A stretch of 64,000 nt of DNA from Ipomoea triloba (GCF_003576645.1 NC_044929.1:23411968-23475967); one strand, 5' to 3'. Shown: positions 10,321 to 23,307, counted from the first letter of the stretch. Numbers and translations are program-made. The notes: generated from the sequence alone by a model not told the origin.

Positions 10321-13300
10321 TTAACTGAACTTGAACCCCCCGGATGGAACAGAAAGATCACCACCTCCAAAGTTGAATCCAGATTGCGGAGCATCATCCG
10401 AAGGTAGCTGCTCTTCATCCTCATCCAACCAATAAGCTTCAAGGATCTTAACTGCCTTATCATATATATCATGGTTATCATGGCTCTGAAGGTTTTCAAT
10501 CTTGTCCAAACCATCAGCTTCTTCAATCAATTGTCCAAATTTGTTAACACCATCCGCATCCTTCTCTGCTTCACCAATCTTCAGAATGTTCTGAAGTCCT
10601 TCCAAGCAGACTGTCACGATTCTTGGGTCATGACAAGCTAGAAGATCACATAGCGGCTTTATACAACCCTGAGAAACCAAGAACCTTCCAACCAATTCAA
10701 AAAATTAGCTTACACTAAAACGCAGTTTAGCAATCAACAAGAATATAAATTTGACAGACAGAGACATACTTGATTTGTGCGGGAGATCCACCAGAAGTAG
10801 CATTTGAAATTGCCCAAGCAGCCTCTTTCTTTATATCGAACTCAGCATTTTGGAGCAGATAAACAAGAGGCTCAACTATACCAGCATCAAAGACGGCCTG
10901 AGAATTAAAATCTACACACCTTTAGTTTGAATCTGCTTCACCAGATGCACTAGGGAGCAGGAGAGATACGATAAATCAACGGAAAACAAGTTTTGGTCCA
11001 AATAAACATTCTGATGTGGCTCAGTCAAGAACACTATTATCAAAATTCTGAAGAACTGCAAAAGTGGAGTGGATTTCATACTACAATCTGAGAACCATGA
11101 TAATGTTGAACAAGACGCAACTGCAGTCCAATAAAATGCATTGCCTTGTATAGAATTACCTGAATTTGGTCCTTATTTCCAGCTGTAATATTTGAGATAG
11201 TCCAGCAAGCTTCCTTCTTGATGCTTTTCTTGTAATTTTGAGTCAATAAGTTACGAAGGCAGGGAAGAGCCAGATGGTCAATGATAATCTGAAATTTGAA
11301 ATCAAGAATTTTTTTTTAAAAAAAATGCATACAAGAGTCAAGAACTGGAGTAAGAAACACAAAACGTAGTGGAGAAGCAGGAAATATTTCACAATGCAAA
11401 TAGATACAAAGAAATAATACTAAAGTTGCCAAAGGAAAAAAGAAATATATTTTGATATATTCATGTGTTTCATGAAAAACCAAATTCACTGCAAACAAAT
11501 GAAAATGGTGTTGAATACCTGAGTCTGAACATCATTCCCAGTAACAATATTACCAACAGTACGGAGGGCAGGAATGAGAACGGATGGTGAATGGTGACTG
11601 TAGACAATGATAGAATGAATGTAATGGGCAAGAGAAATCAGTTGACTCGTAAAAGCAATTAAATGTAAGAAAATTGTTCAATAAGCAAAATGGATACTTG
11701 CAAAAGATAGAAAATAAAATGTAATTCTCACAGTAGAAGCTCAACAAGGCGGTGACAGACTCCAGCCTCAATTACAGCTTGGATTTTCTCGGTAGGACCA
11801 TCAGAGAGGTATGAAAGCGCCCAGCATGCATCTGTCAGGACTTCCTCGTCATTTGAATGTACAAGCTGTGCAAGGGTAGGCAGAGCTGCTTTCATCTGAA
11901 TACAATTCCCAAATGTCACTATACAAAAATGTCCTTCAAAAAGAAAAATAAAATGTATATGTATAGCCACCCCGAACACACAAACATATATATGTATATA
12001 CAAAAAGAAAGGAGTCCAACCTGTTCAAATTGGGGCTGAGGCTTGCCTCTACAGAAATTTGATAATGTCCAGGTTGCATTCCGCAGCATGGACAATTTAG
12101 CATGCTCATTAAATTGTGCTAAAAGTGGCATCAAAGCTCCATGATTAAGCACAAGATCACGGCACTTGGGTGAGTCACCAGCAACATTTCCTAATGCCCA
12201 AGCAGCCTGATAACATACAAACTAAGTGCATCAAACTCTATATATAGTGGTTATCTGAAAAAAAAAAGAAGTTAGCCATCCATCCATTTGAGTTTCGCTA
12301 TAACCCTGTAGTACCATGTTTAATATAATTTTTTAGAAAGTGAGAGGCAAGGAGACAGAACCTCATACAAATCACTTCTTCATATACCTGCTCGCGAACA
12401 TCATCACTTGGAGAGCTAAGAAGTCTGACAAAAATGGGAACAGCACCGTGATCAATTACAACTTTTGTGTTGTCTGAAGTGCCAGACGCAATATTGGTGA
12501 GAGCCCAAGCAGCTTCAAACTAGTAATTAAAATGCCAAACATTATAAAAGAAGCTGGAAGCTGAAGATAACAAGCAACAACAAATAACCAATTATTCAAA
12601 CCTGGAGCTGTGGGTACTCATCTCTAGCAAGAAAATCAACAAAGCGAGGAACAACTCCAGCTTGTATCACCTCTTCCATAGGGGGATTACGCTCTGCCAA
12701 AACATCCAATAATAATAATAATAATAAAGAATATATAACATGGCCAAGCAACAAACAGAAAGGTAAACAGATTGTGGAATTGGAACCTATAGAAAGGAGC
12801 TTCCGGAACTGAGTTGTTGATTCAAGTTGCAAAGTGGTGTCATTTGACCAGACGCCGGCGACTAAAGCAGGTAGACTTTCTAGCTGAATCAAACAAATAA
12901 ACATAATCTAATGTCATAACTTTTTTTGTGCAAATTACAAGAAAGTAGCATATCACTGTCTGACACTAATAACTACTCAACACTTGCAAGAAAGTACGGT
13001 TCCTATGGTATAACTCGCAGCTATGCCTACCGACAAAATGAACAGTATGTTAGTTAGTACTGATCACACTTCAAATCTACGCTTAACTACAAAGATCCAA
13101 ACAGGGATGCTGGAAATTAGATTCCCTCCCAGATAAAGGGAGTAAATAAAAATTGAACCTTTTTGGCGATATGAGGAGCGGGGGGAGTGAAGTTGTGTAA
13201 TTGTTGAGGCTGAAGGCCATCGCGCCGCTTCTTCAACAGGCTCTCCTCTCTTTTGCTCTTGCGGATCTCCACCATGTTTTCTTCTCTTCTTCTGCGGCCA

Positions 13301-13371
13301 TCGTCGGAATCAACGGCGACCTTGTACCGGCTCCGGCGAGCCTCAGTTCTGGCGTTGGGCCTCAGCGACAT
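10321..13371 (-). CDS. IMPA: importin subunit alpha (nuclear import receptor)
   Basis: Ten exons on the minus strand: 13159-13371, 12787-12883, 12602-12693, 12388-12519, 12021-12206, 11732-11895, 11519-11597, 11160-11288, 10770-10897, 10321-10684. All borders are GT-AG and the sum is 1,584 bases, 527 residues, the normal length of plant importin alpha. The N-terminus is the importin-beta-binding domain (basic, [14 protein letters not shown] ... [14 protein letters not shown]). Armadillo repeats follow, with the NLS-binding signature W..N pairs ([68 protein letters not shown]). The C-terminus is acidic ([11 protein letters not shown]) then glycine-rich. It carries NLS cargo together with importin beta through the nuclear pore. 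The acceptor of the last exon is chosen to give [16 protein letters not shown]. Intact. Position suggests the IMPA3/MOS6 lineage (recall, unchecked). Confidence 0.97.
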
Positions 13372-13443
13372 GGAAGCTCGCTCCTTCTTCAATTCAATTG
13401 GATGAAGAAAAAAATACAACAGTAGATGTACGGACAGTCTATA

Positions 13444-13467
13444 CCCGGCGGGCGGGCGGGCGGGCGA
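13444..13467. repeat. (GGCG)n microsatellite in the importin alpha 5' region
   Basis: About five tandem GGCG units, roughly 75-95 bases upstream of the importin alpha start codon, in otherwise AT-rich sequence. Probably within the 5' UTR. Confidence 0.7.
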
Positions 13468-14873
13468 GTAAATATATGTGAATGTGATCGGCTTGGAAAG
13501 TGAACAGAGAAGCAATTACTATTTGGACTTTTGACTTCAAATTTTTACTCCATAGTCTACAGTCCAACAAGGCATCTGTGGTGAGCTACCACCTACCGGC
13601 AGAAAAGATTGCAATTTTTCATGAGTATATGACCATGCAATATACTGTAACTGGTTGTTGCCATCTATCTTAATCTTAATGTTGTTTCTCAAGTCAGAAT
13701 CTTTGTCGTTACTCGTTAGTATCCTCGTAGATTTTAAGAATATTACCATTGGGCCAAAACAATTATCCATCCTTAAATGGTCAATTGGCCCATTCTTACC
13801 TATACAATAAAGCCCATAAAATATTTGAATTTTTTATAATTGGGATTTTATTTCGGATTTTTTTTTTTTGAAAACTTATTTCGGATTTTAGAACTATAAC
13901 AATTGATGCATTAAGGACGGGTTAAATTTGAAGAAACCATAATAAAACCAATGACTATTATCTAAATTATTTTTATTATAAAATAAAATTGAAATGAGCA
14001 AGCTGGCAGTGAATAAATAATAATAGTAATAATAATGCGTATAAAATTCAAAATATTATTCGGGAACGGGGTATGTATTTCTTTTCACGTTTAGCAAACC
14101 TTGACAGCAAAACCTTAACACAAAACCTAACCAGAGAAGAAAACACAAATATCCCTCCTAGTTCCCAGTCCCTACAAAGCTGGCATTACATCTGGCCCCG
14201 CCCCTAATCATTGTTCCTTCACATTTTCTATTGCCAAAATGTGCTGTCTACAACAAATTAACGACTACATTTTATTTTTACTCCTACGTTTGAATTCTTT
14301 CTTAATCATTTTACACTAAAAATAGTACTTTTTCTTTTTTGTGTACAATGTATCTCCGAAACTATAAAACTAATTCATATATATTTAAACATTAAAATAC
14401 TGCATATAATAATAATAAAGTCAGATTTACACAGTACACATTCTTAAGCTGCAACTTTTAAAAAAATAAAATAAAATAAAAGGGGGAGACGAAGACGTAC
14501 AAGGGGCGCAGTTGATTCCTCCGCGTAGAGGCGTGTGTGGCACGAGTTTCCTCAAGTGTTTCGAGCACTCTACTCCCTCTTAACAACCTGTTTTTATTTG
14601 TTTGGACTTTCCTGCGCTGCCTCTTATGTTTTCAGTTTTCATACATACCGCGTTACTTATATTTTAATTTTTATTCAAATAATTTATTTGGAAGATGTTA
14701 GGTTAGGTGTACATATATATATGGCTTGATAGCCTCTCCTCATTCGCCAAGTATATCACTATCTTCTACAGCTCTTCAATTGTCTACAAAAAAAGGAAAC
14801 TGAAAAGCAATCTAGCAAAAGCCTGATAACTTTTAGTGTATATTGAGCAAACAAACAAACAAAAAGATCGAGA
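13468..14873. other. intergenic stretch between divergent genes
   Basis: Divergent upstream region of importin alpha (minus) and the DUF761 gene (plus). Holds a micro-retroposon stub at 13862-13875. A TA-rich run at 14711-14722, about 150 bases before the DUF761 start, could serve as its TATA box. Nothing else recognised. Confidence 0.55.
13848..13889 (-). mobile_element. micro-retroposon stub with 14 bp target-site duplication
   Basis: A perfect 14 bp direct repeat (ttatttcggatttt) at 13848-13861 and 13876-13889 flanks a 14-base insert. On the minus strand the insert is GTTTTC followed by eight A. This closely resembles the stub at 4728-4744 (TGGTTTC plus A's) and the 3' end of the SINE at 51560-51696 (GTATTC plus A's). 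Confidence 0.55.
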
Positions 14874-15431
14874 ATGGGGAGAGCGCAGATGAAGATGATG
14901 AAAGCATGGAACCTGGTTCGTGTAGCATTGCTATGGGCGAGAAAGGGAGGAGTGTTTAAGAACAGGCTGTTGATGTTCAAGGACCTTCCCAAGTGCGTTA
15001 AGAGCCTCCACGATCATCGTCACTCCGCCGCCGGCTACTTGCATCGCCGCCGTGATCCCTGTACCCTACATTACGGCGAGCGCCAGTTCTCGTTTGACGA
15101 TACCCCTATCATCCACGTCAAGATGCATCGCCCTGCTTCCTTGCGCTTCAGGATGCCTCACATCCCCTGCATAAACCCTCCCGTCGATTTCGATTTCGAT
15201 TTTGACGGGATTAGCAACGCCGATGCCGATGATCGAATCGTGTTCTCTGATGAATATGATAATAATGCGGATGATGATGATCATCATCAGTGCCGCGACG
15301 GCGATGACGGCGGCGAAGAAATTGATACCAAGGCGGAGCAGTTCATAGCTAAGTTCTACGACCAAATTAAGCTGCAAAGACAGATATCATATCTACGGTA
15401 TAATGAAATGCTTGCCAGAGGAGCCAATTGA
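14874..15431 (+). CDS. DUF761 (cotton-fibre-expressed-like) protein
   Basis: Single exon, 185 residues. The N-terminal part is basic with a possible amphipathic helix (KAWNLVRVALLWARKGGVFK), the middle is rich in Asp and His, and the C-terminus is the DUF761 signature: EEIDTKAEQFIAKFYDQIK followed by LQRQISYLRYNEML. DUF761 proteins are plant-specific, short and mostly uncharacterised; several respond to stress or affect growth when overexpressed. The domain sits in its usual place at the extreme C-terminus and the frame is intact, so this is a confident family call without a molecular function. Confidence 0.92.
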   Translation: MGRAQMKMMKAWNLVRVALLWARKGGVFKNRLLMFKDLPKCVKSLHDHRHSAAGYLHRRRDPCTLHYGERQFSFDDTPIIHVKMHRPASLRFRMPHIPCINPPVDFDFDFDGISNADADDRIVFSDEYDNNADDDDHHQCRDGDDGGEEIDTKAEQFIAKFYDQIKLQRQISYLRYNEMLARGAN

Positions 15432-15666
15432 TCTCATCCTATCCCATTTATCGTTACTACAATACAAAATTCATTCTTTTATTGTACCAGAGGCATTGCG
15501 GCACTGTTTGTAGATAAAACTGAGATTCCGATTCCTATTTCTGTATTACATTACATACTCATAATAAAACTATTTTCATCAACTCTATGAGAGCATTAAA
15601 TTCTACAACATTTACCATGATCTATTGATTTTGAGTAACATTTATCAATTTTCATTCTCAATTTTT
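15432..15666. other. 3' region of the DUF761 gene
   Basis: AT-rich, presumably 3' UTR and spacer, ending in the 9 bp target-site duplication of the adjoining MITE. Confidence 0.5.
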
Positions 15667-16159
15667 GGAATAAGGGTGAAATAGGCCACTAAACTACACA
15701 CCAAAATACAATTAAGCCATGAACTAAAAAACAATGCAATTGGGTCCTTGAACTACACAAACTCATGCAATTTGATCTAAAATAACTTGTTTTACATTAA
15801 AATTAAAATTAAAAATTAATAATTAATAATTAAAAAAAAAACTTTCGGCCGGAATTTTTTTTAAAATTCTTAATTTTAATTTTAATTAATATTTTATTTA
15901 AAATTATTTTAAAATATTATTTTTAAAATTGATAACCGGCAAAGCAAGTAAAACAAGTCATTTTGGATCAAATTGCATGATTTTGTGTAATTCAGGGTCC
16001 TAATTGCATTGTTTTTTTGTTTGATGGCCTAATTGCAAGTCATTTTGGATCAAATTGCATGATTTTGTGTAATTCATGGACCTAATTGCATTGTTTTTTA
16101 GTTCGATGGCCTAATTGCATTTTGGTGTGTAATTCAGTGGCCTATTTGACCCTTATTCC
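15667..16159. mobile_element. Mutator-type MITE with long terminal inverted repeats and 9 bp TSD
   Basis: The ends are GGAATAAGGG and its inverse CCCTTATTCC. They are flanked by the 9 bp direct repeat TCAATTTTT at 15658-15666 and 16160-16168, the duplication length expected of Mutator-like transposases. The inverted arms extend about 130 bases (left arm words such as CACACCAAAATACAATTA, CAATGCAATTGGGTCC, CATGCAATTTGATC recur inverted on the right). The right arm contains an extra, nearly identical copy of an 82 bp segment (units starting 15954 and 16036). The core is AT-rich with no coding capacity, so movement would need a transposase from elsewhere. Confidence 0.9.
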
Positions 16160-16169
16160 TCAATTTTTT

Positions 16170-16862
16170 AAAAGAATGTCCAATTTGCTCATCTCAACAA
16201 GAAGTCCCTTTTTTATGGTATTACTCTCAAATTTAATGCTTACTAAATAAATATTTAACTGAATAACCGAATATTACAATAACATGTTTTCATTTTTTTG
16301 TGCTTCATGATTAAATTGAAAGTCCATGAAAATTTATAAATGTCAATGGATCATTTATAGTTCAATTGAAACAAAAACATGGGACACTTAACCATTCCAC
16401 ATTTAACGACGTGTTTTCCATATATTATAGAGCAACTCAAAATTGCATATCATGAAAATTCTACCTAGCTTTGCCATCTCTAATATCAGCCAAACAATCC
16501 TACATCACTCGCTTGAAACACAGACGAATTTGAAGGAAACCAAATGGGCAACACTCTAAATCTCTAATACAAAACATATATATAATGTTTTCTGCTTTCG
16601 CCAAAAACAACCACTGAAAGCCCAACCAACATGAAGCACAGCTTGTATTGGTATGCATCTTTGTTAACAGCAGCAGTGAGCCAAAATTTCCACGTTTCCC
16701 TTTCTTTGACAATCCTAAAATACATTTGTCTTCAGTGTATCAAACCGCACATAACAGGATTTCCCTGCACGATCAAATCAAATCAATTTCAATTAAGGCG
16801 GGCAGGCCCATAAAGAATGGCCTATAAACAATAAATGCACCTAGTACTGAATAATGGCGTTG
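16170..16862. other. 3' region of CTP synthase
   Basis: AT-rich spacer and the presumed 3' UTR of the CTP synthase gene. No gene or structured repeat seen. Confidence 0.55.
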
Positions 16863-19800
16863 CTATAGCGTTCCATTCTGAAGACCCTTCTTGAAGTGTG
16901 CATCTAATTTCCCTATCGCGGCCAAGATAAAACCTATAAGGCAATCACAAAGTGTTAGCAAAAATGTATTCGTGCAAAACCTGAATGAATATTCTAATTC
17001 TAGAATAAGAATAGTGAACTTCAGTTATAGATAAGAAGAAATTAATTATATTATTATACCCAAAAATGGAGCTGAGGGCCTCCCTGGCCGTGACTTGAAT
17101 TCTGGATGAAACTGGACACATACATAAAATGGGTGATTTGGAAGTTCCAAAATCTGCAAGACAAATAGGAAATACCGAAAAGAAGTCAAGGATAAAAACA
17201 CAGTGATACTAGTAAGTAAATCCAAAGCAAAGTCTAGATAACTAACCTCCATTCGCTTTCCACTTTCATCCGTTCCAACAAATTTCAAGCCAGCTTTTTC
17301 TAAAGCATCAACCATCTCAGGATTAACCTGAACCGTTAAATCAAAATAGGCACAATAACCTGGTAAGAGTCACAAAACAATTTCACTCCATAAGTCAATT
17401 TCTATACTTTACCTCATATCTATGCCGATGCCGCTCATCCACATACTGTGAATTTTTGTACCTTCAGAAAGATGAGAGTATTATTTGGAGGGTAACAATA
17501 CTAGAATGCAAGCATCAAGCTCTACTTTGTGCATAAATCAAGACATTTCTATGTGCCAATGCAGTATCAAGATCTTTTGTTTTAAGCACAATGATAAGTT
17601 ATTTACAAGGGCACTTGTACTAGCATCATGCCAAAGCTCAGCTCAAGGCAAAGATCTCATTTAAGATCTAAGTTAGATCTTTGCCCCAAGGTTTCAGCTA
17701 TATATATATGCACACACAAACACATATAAACTAGACCCAAACCATTCAATTAGGCCAGAGAGTATCATATGAACATCACCCAATGTGTCTTTGTTGTTCA
17801 TGAATTTCAAGACTAGAAGGAAATAATGCGTCTAATGTCATACAGCTTTGCAGTGATGCAATCAGGAGACCGGAACAATGTCTTCCGAGAACCCAGCCTC
17901 ATTGTGCTGCCCATATGTGTCTTTGATCCCTGTGAATGCATATGAAAGATGCATCAGAAAAAGATGGCAAACCATAAAGCACTACAATGAAATATTACCT
18001 CTGGCATAAAAATTACAACAGGGTTGGGCGTGTTTTCATCAAATTCTGTACTATTTGCCTTTTCTATAGCCAAAACCTGAAACACTCAATTGACACAAGC
18101 CATATAAGATAAAAGAAAATAAATGCTGCACACATCCTATTTTAAGTTTAGTAAAGTTCATTAACCCTGTTTGGAGAAGCCACAAATTTTTTCTTTATGT
18201 TAGCATGAAAACTATGTTCTTAAATGTCGAAAGGGAAATGTGTGCACAAAAAATCGGACAAAGACATAGCATGAATGATCAGCAAGCATTCAAAAGAATT
18301 AACTTACAGATCTAGCAAATTCAATTACAGAAATCTGCATTCCTAAACATATCCCAAGATATGGAACACTATTCTCTCTTGCATATTTTGCAGCCAATAT
18401 CATCCCACTGACGCCACGATCACCAAATCCACCTGGAACCAAGATGCATGATGCCTCCTGAAAGTATAGGCTTCATTTTCAATAAAAATTTTGGGTCATA
18501 GAATTATTTTTATTAGCATGTTTTTCAAGATAATTTCTATCAAGAGGGCATTTGGGAATTTTTAAATAATTTAAATTCTATTATGGAGTTTCATCCCAAC
18601 ATAAACCAAGACCAAGAATAAGAGTAAAAAATCCATTCCACTTTTAAGTATCTCATTTCCTCATCTCATCCCATTCCTCATGCTCACCTCAAGTGAAGTT
18701 TCTTCCTTAGAAATTAGAATATTGATATTAACCAAAGAAACTTGTTTCATAGCACTAGACAAGAACAAAACTTTACCTTCAAAGTCTTCCAAGCGGCTGC
18801 ATGAGCTTCTGGGGTCTGGGAATATTTAAAAGAATAAATAACTAAACACTTCATGTCAAAGCATGCAGACACAAAAAATAAAATAAAATAAAATACAAGC
18901 TGTGTACCAATCTAGCACTTTCATCCTCAAGATCTGAAGCTGCAATCCAGTCAATTGATGGTTTCATTGAACATGAAATGCAGGCATGAAGGAGAGCCTA
19001 AAGAGTTGCAATTAGGAATTGAAGAAAATAAAAATAACATAAGCAACAATTTAGAATCACAGCTCAAATCACTTGAACGAAAAATCCTTTTGGCCTGAAT
19101 TTGATAGTAGAGGCATTGATAGTGTCAGTCAACTCAACTAAGCCTTAAAGTCGAGAGTTATTATAGCTACAAACCAACGAATGTAAAAGTCATGCAACTT
19201 TACCTAACTGTATTTCATAGCCATTTCTGTGAGGCTAAATATGTTATTTTTATTGGCATCTATGAGTAGTAATTATTTAGATAAAAGAAAAGAAAAAAAG
19301 AGGGGAAGTAAGAAGTTAACAATTAACATCATGGTTTTCCTATTAAATTTAGAGTAACCTTAACTTGGAAAACAACATGCCTATTAAACTATGGAAGGTA
19401 ACATGCATTCCGGCACAAGATATCTGTATTTGAAAAGTCATTTTTTCCAGGTTATATGCATTGTGTTTATATTGGCTAAGCTAAGCGAGCTGCATGGTCA
19501 TTGCAGTCTCAAATAAACCCAAATACACTGTAGCTAACAGAATGTGTTCACTAGTTCATCACAGCTTCAACAATCTTACCTTCACTACAGATAAGTAGGA
19601 ATCTGTCAGTCCAACATACTTCCCAACCATTGCAATTCTTACCTGCAAAAAGCATAAACCTTCACTCAAATGCAATGAACAGATATATTTGAGAAGTATA
19701 TACATATTGGCCATATCCACTGACAGAATTAGTGAGATTATCAAAAGTCTCAGCCCTCCTGGTCCACTCCTGTAAGTCAGGTTGTGTAGCATCACTGAAA

Positions 19801-22206
19801 CATAACCCACACAGTAACAATGACATATTTGATATTTACCTACTTAAAAGACATTGAAATAGGTTTAACATTCAGGAAATTGTCATATGTAAGCTTACTT
19901 CACCAAGTCCAGTTGCTTCAGAATGGCATTATGAGCATTTTGGTTCTGCAACAAAATTTTGATGGTCATAAGCAATGGTAATTTTAGTGAAAAAGGAAAC
20001 AGTGTGATTTAGAAAACTCACCCGAAGCAAGAGAGGAATATGCCAAATATTTGGAACATCATGGATATTGAGAATGTTGCTAACCTAGGAAAATGTAAGT
20101 GATCACATAGACGTAAATTGAGATCCTATACACAAGGTTGAAAAGTCAAGCCTATTAATTTGAAACTTACTGGGACATGGCAAAACTGTGAAAGTTTTTG
20201 CTTTGTATTTTCCAGCAAAGGCTGCAACACATCATAGAACAATGATATCAGCAGAATGCTGAGATGCATAGAGGCAGTGGATATAAGAAGTGCACACCTG
20301 TGCTGAGCGACATGCTAAGAAGTGGGGAGTCAAGCCTAATGCTCTCAGTTCCCGCACACTATGTTGTGTAGGCTTTGTTTTCTGCAGATGTGCACAGAAA
20401 TACATATTAAGGATGAAAAAAGAGAATCCCAAAAGTAAATTACATTGAACTGACTAGGCACCATAATCTCATAAATGGGCACTGGGTAGAAAATTCATGT
20501 GTACACGGTAAAGCTTTCAGAATTTAAACATAAAATCACTTTAGGTATAGCAGGCATAATGAATTACCTGTTCACCCACAACACCCAATACAGGTATGAG
20601 ACTGACATGAATTAGACAAAAATTGTCTTGCCCTGAGAAGAAAGAAGTAAAAGCTGCATTATCAGATAATAACCGGCAAAGTAAATAATGCCAACAATAA
20701 CTACAATAGATGTGTTTCCACCATTGACCTATAAACTAAAAATAGCAAAGTATGCAGATCTACTTGTCTTTATAGCTAAAATAATTCCAACTTACCAACG
20801 GTAAAAAATAATTGCCTTAAGGCCTCAATGAAGGGCATTGATTCAATATCACCTGAGGAAAATTGACTTTAGCAAATTCTCTGTGGGAGATATGTATTCA
20901 TAAATTTAATTTAAGAAAAATAGAGGAAAACAAAGTTCAAGGCTTTTAGAATTTAAGATATCTCTCCATTTCTCACCTACAGTTCCTCCTAATTCTATCA
21001 CGCAAACATCAGCAGGGCCCTCCTTCCCATCAACTGGAATTTGAGATACTGATTCAATCCAATTCTTAATGGCATCAGTAATGTGTGGGACAACCTGAAA
21101 TTCAAATAGACAAGCAATACACTGTGTGATGAGGCCTCTCTTTGTTGATGATCTTAGTTGCCAGGCCAAAAAAGGCACATGACATCACCTGAACAGTTTT
21201 TCCAAGATAGTCACCTCTTCGTTCCTTCTCAAGCACGGACTACAATAAAACATAAAACAATAATAAGCACTTGCTGAAAGCCCACCATCACCAGAGTAAC
21301 ATCACACAACAGTAAAATTAGCACCTGATATATCTTCCCTGTTGTAATATTGTTGTCCCTCGTAAGTGTCACATCTAAAAACCGTTCATAATTGCCCAAA
21401 TCTAGATCAACCTGTCAAAAAATTGGAGTTCATCATGCAGTGAAGCTAATCCCATTAAAGATTGTGAGAAAAACATATCAGTATCTATTGGTGAAACTGC
21501 ATATATCTGTAAATACAGACATGCAAAGACCAACTGTGTTAAACTAGAGCAGAACCTTCTGCATGTATGAAATTTACCACTGGTTGATAACTAAGTGTCA
21601 GATAATTGATCATAGAAGCTTTTTGAACCCACGATGTCAATCATAGAGTAAAGGTCACCGACTTGTGCAATCCAATTATCCAAAAAGAGGATGCCATGAA
21701 ATAAAATTTCTATTCTTAAACCAAGTTCTAAACAAACAGAACAAATAAAAGGAAACCTCTCCACCATCGTCGAGCACAAAAACTTCCCCATGCTCGAAAG
21801 GAGACATTGTACCGGCATCAGTGTTCAAATATGGATCTGCACAGTAAAAACCCATCACCATAAATTCAATAAACCATACAACTAAATAATAAACACAGAG
21901 CAATTAAAAATGATTTTTATAAAACCCCAGCATTTCTAACCACCTCCACCGGTAAAATGATGGAGAGCAGAAGAAATTGTGCTAGTGGTATAATCAGGAC
22001 CATTGAAACAAAAAATTAGGAGGAAAAAACAGAAGTGCACAGAGAAAGAGAAATGTTGGTTTTCGAAATCAAAAGTGCAGAAAATAACCAATTTTGATGG
22101 AGGTAACGCGAAGGCCGCAGGCTTTGAGAACAACACCGATACTGCTGGCAGTTACACCCTTTCCGAGGCCACTCACCACTCCTCCGGTCACCAAAACGTA
22201 CTTCAT
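16863..22206 (-). CDS. CTPS: CTP synthase (glutamine-hydrolysing)
   Basis: Twenty-two exons on the minus strand: 22089-22206, 21757-21836, 21325-21411, 21189-21239, 20977-21094, 20796-20852, 20568-20632, 20298-20381, 20171-20221, 20022-20084, 19899-19945, 19725-19794, 19580-19642, 18908-18997, 18777-18815, 18308-18457, 17999-18076, 17844-17929, 17413-17461, 17247-17327, 17060-17153, 16863-16933. Sum 1,692 bases, 563 residues, normal for plants. It makes CTP from UTP, ATP and glutamine in the cytosol. The synthetase domain starts [17 protein letters not shown] (P-loop, residues 7-17) and continues with [20 protein letters not shown] and [14 protein letters not shown]. The glutamine amidotransferase domain has [10 protein letters not shown] with nucleophile Cys398, and QFHPEF giving His525 and Glu527. 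Every catalytic landmark is intact. CTP synthases can polymerise into filaments; the sequence does not show whether this one does. Confidence 0.97.
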
Positions 22207-22693
22207 TCTTCCTTGCTTGGGTGTTTTTGGGCTTAGGTTATCGCAGTTGAGTTATCGGTTTGCTCTGATTGTGCCGTGCCGCCTACCAACTACTCGCGTT
22301 AATGTCCGGGCAAGAAGGTGTGTATTATAAAGGCTTCGACGAGTCTTTGAACTGTGGACGGTTGAAGAACGCAAGTCTATTTGTCAAACGCTCTACAGTC
22401 ACTGTCCCTGTTTTTCATTTATATACGACGGCCTGATGGGTCTCTTCTCCGCCCGACTGCCCTGAGGGTTTCCCTTGCATAGAAGATTACGTAATTAGGA
22501 TTTTTACTCTTTTTCTTCTTTCTGATCTTTATCTTTTGTCTACTCCTTTCTTTGGTAATTATTTTAAATTGTATAGCTTATACGGAGTATTAAGCTGACT
22601 ATCAATAAGTTATAGGTCTATTTTGTGAAAATTTACAACCATAAAACAAGTTTTAATTTGAGTTTATTCTCAAAACTCAACACTATAAAAGAC
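22207..22693. other. upstream region of CTP synthase
   Basis: GC-richer near the start codon, then AT-rich; presumed 5' UTR and promoter. No distinct element identified. Confidence 0.5.
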
Positions 22694-22696
22694 AGT

Positions 22697-22986
22697 GGCC
22701 CTGTTTGGTAAATGGTTGTTGGCTGATTGGGTTGGCTGTTTGGATTATAAGGTATGATTTGTTGATAATATTAGCTGATTGTAGAAAGTTGTTTGATAAA
22801 TTAGCTGTTAGCTGATAGCTGTTTTGTATAATTTCTTTTCTCAAAAAGTTAATTGAAAAGACTGCTTTGAGTAACCTTTTGAATTTTAGCATTTTTGAGT
22901 TACAAAAAGCCTTATTAACCAAACAACTAATAATGATCAAATAAGCAAAAATTGACTGATAGGCTGATTATTTACCAAACAGGGCC
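22697..22986. mobile_element. MITE with 17 bp perfect terminal inverted repeats
   Basis: The 290 bp element has perfect termini GGCCCTGTTTGGTAAAT (22697-22713) and its inverse (22970-22986). The flanking direct repeat is only 3 bp (AGT, 22694-22696 and 22987-22989), which fits PIF/Harbinger (Tourist-like) elements in length, although TTA/TAA is the usual target. The interior is AT-rich without coding capacity. A diverged relative in the opposite orientation lies at 42118-42386. Confidence 0.8.
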
Positions 22987-22989
22987 AGT

Positions 22990-23272
22990 ATGTTGTACAA
23001 CAATTAACTGTGTTAATATAGTTCTTAATTCAACTAATATGGCGCTAATATCTTCTCTACCACATCTAAAAACATAATAAGTGTGAATGAAGGTTATACC
23101 CTTCATTTATTTATGTCCGTTTTTTCCGTTAAGTTTATTTTGTACATTATGCTATAAAAGTTGTACTTTACAATATATTAGACAAACATACCCCTACCGT
23201 TATAACTTCCGTTATCTTTTCCACTATTGTTACCATGCACATGCATCTACTATATATTTTCTTATTTTCTTC

Positions 23273-23307
<35 letters not shown>

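Noticed and set aside
10684..10695. ATG at 10695 as start of a separate small importin-like gene
   Set aside because: The frame is the last exon of importin alpha; the splice acceptor just before 10684 restores [10 protein letters not shown] and the full-length protein.
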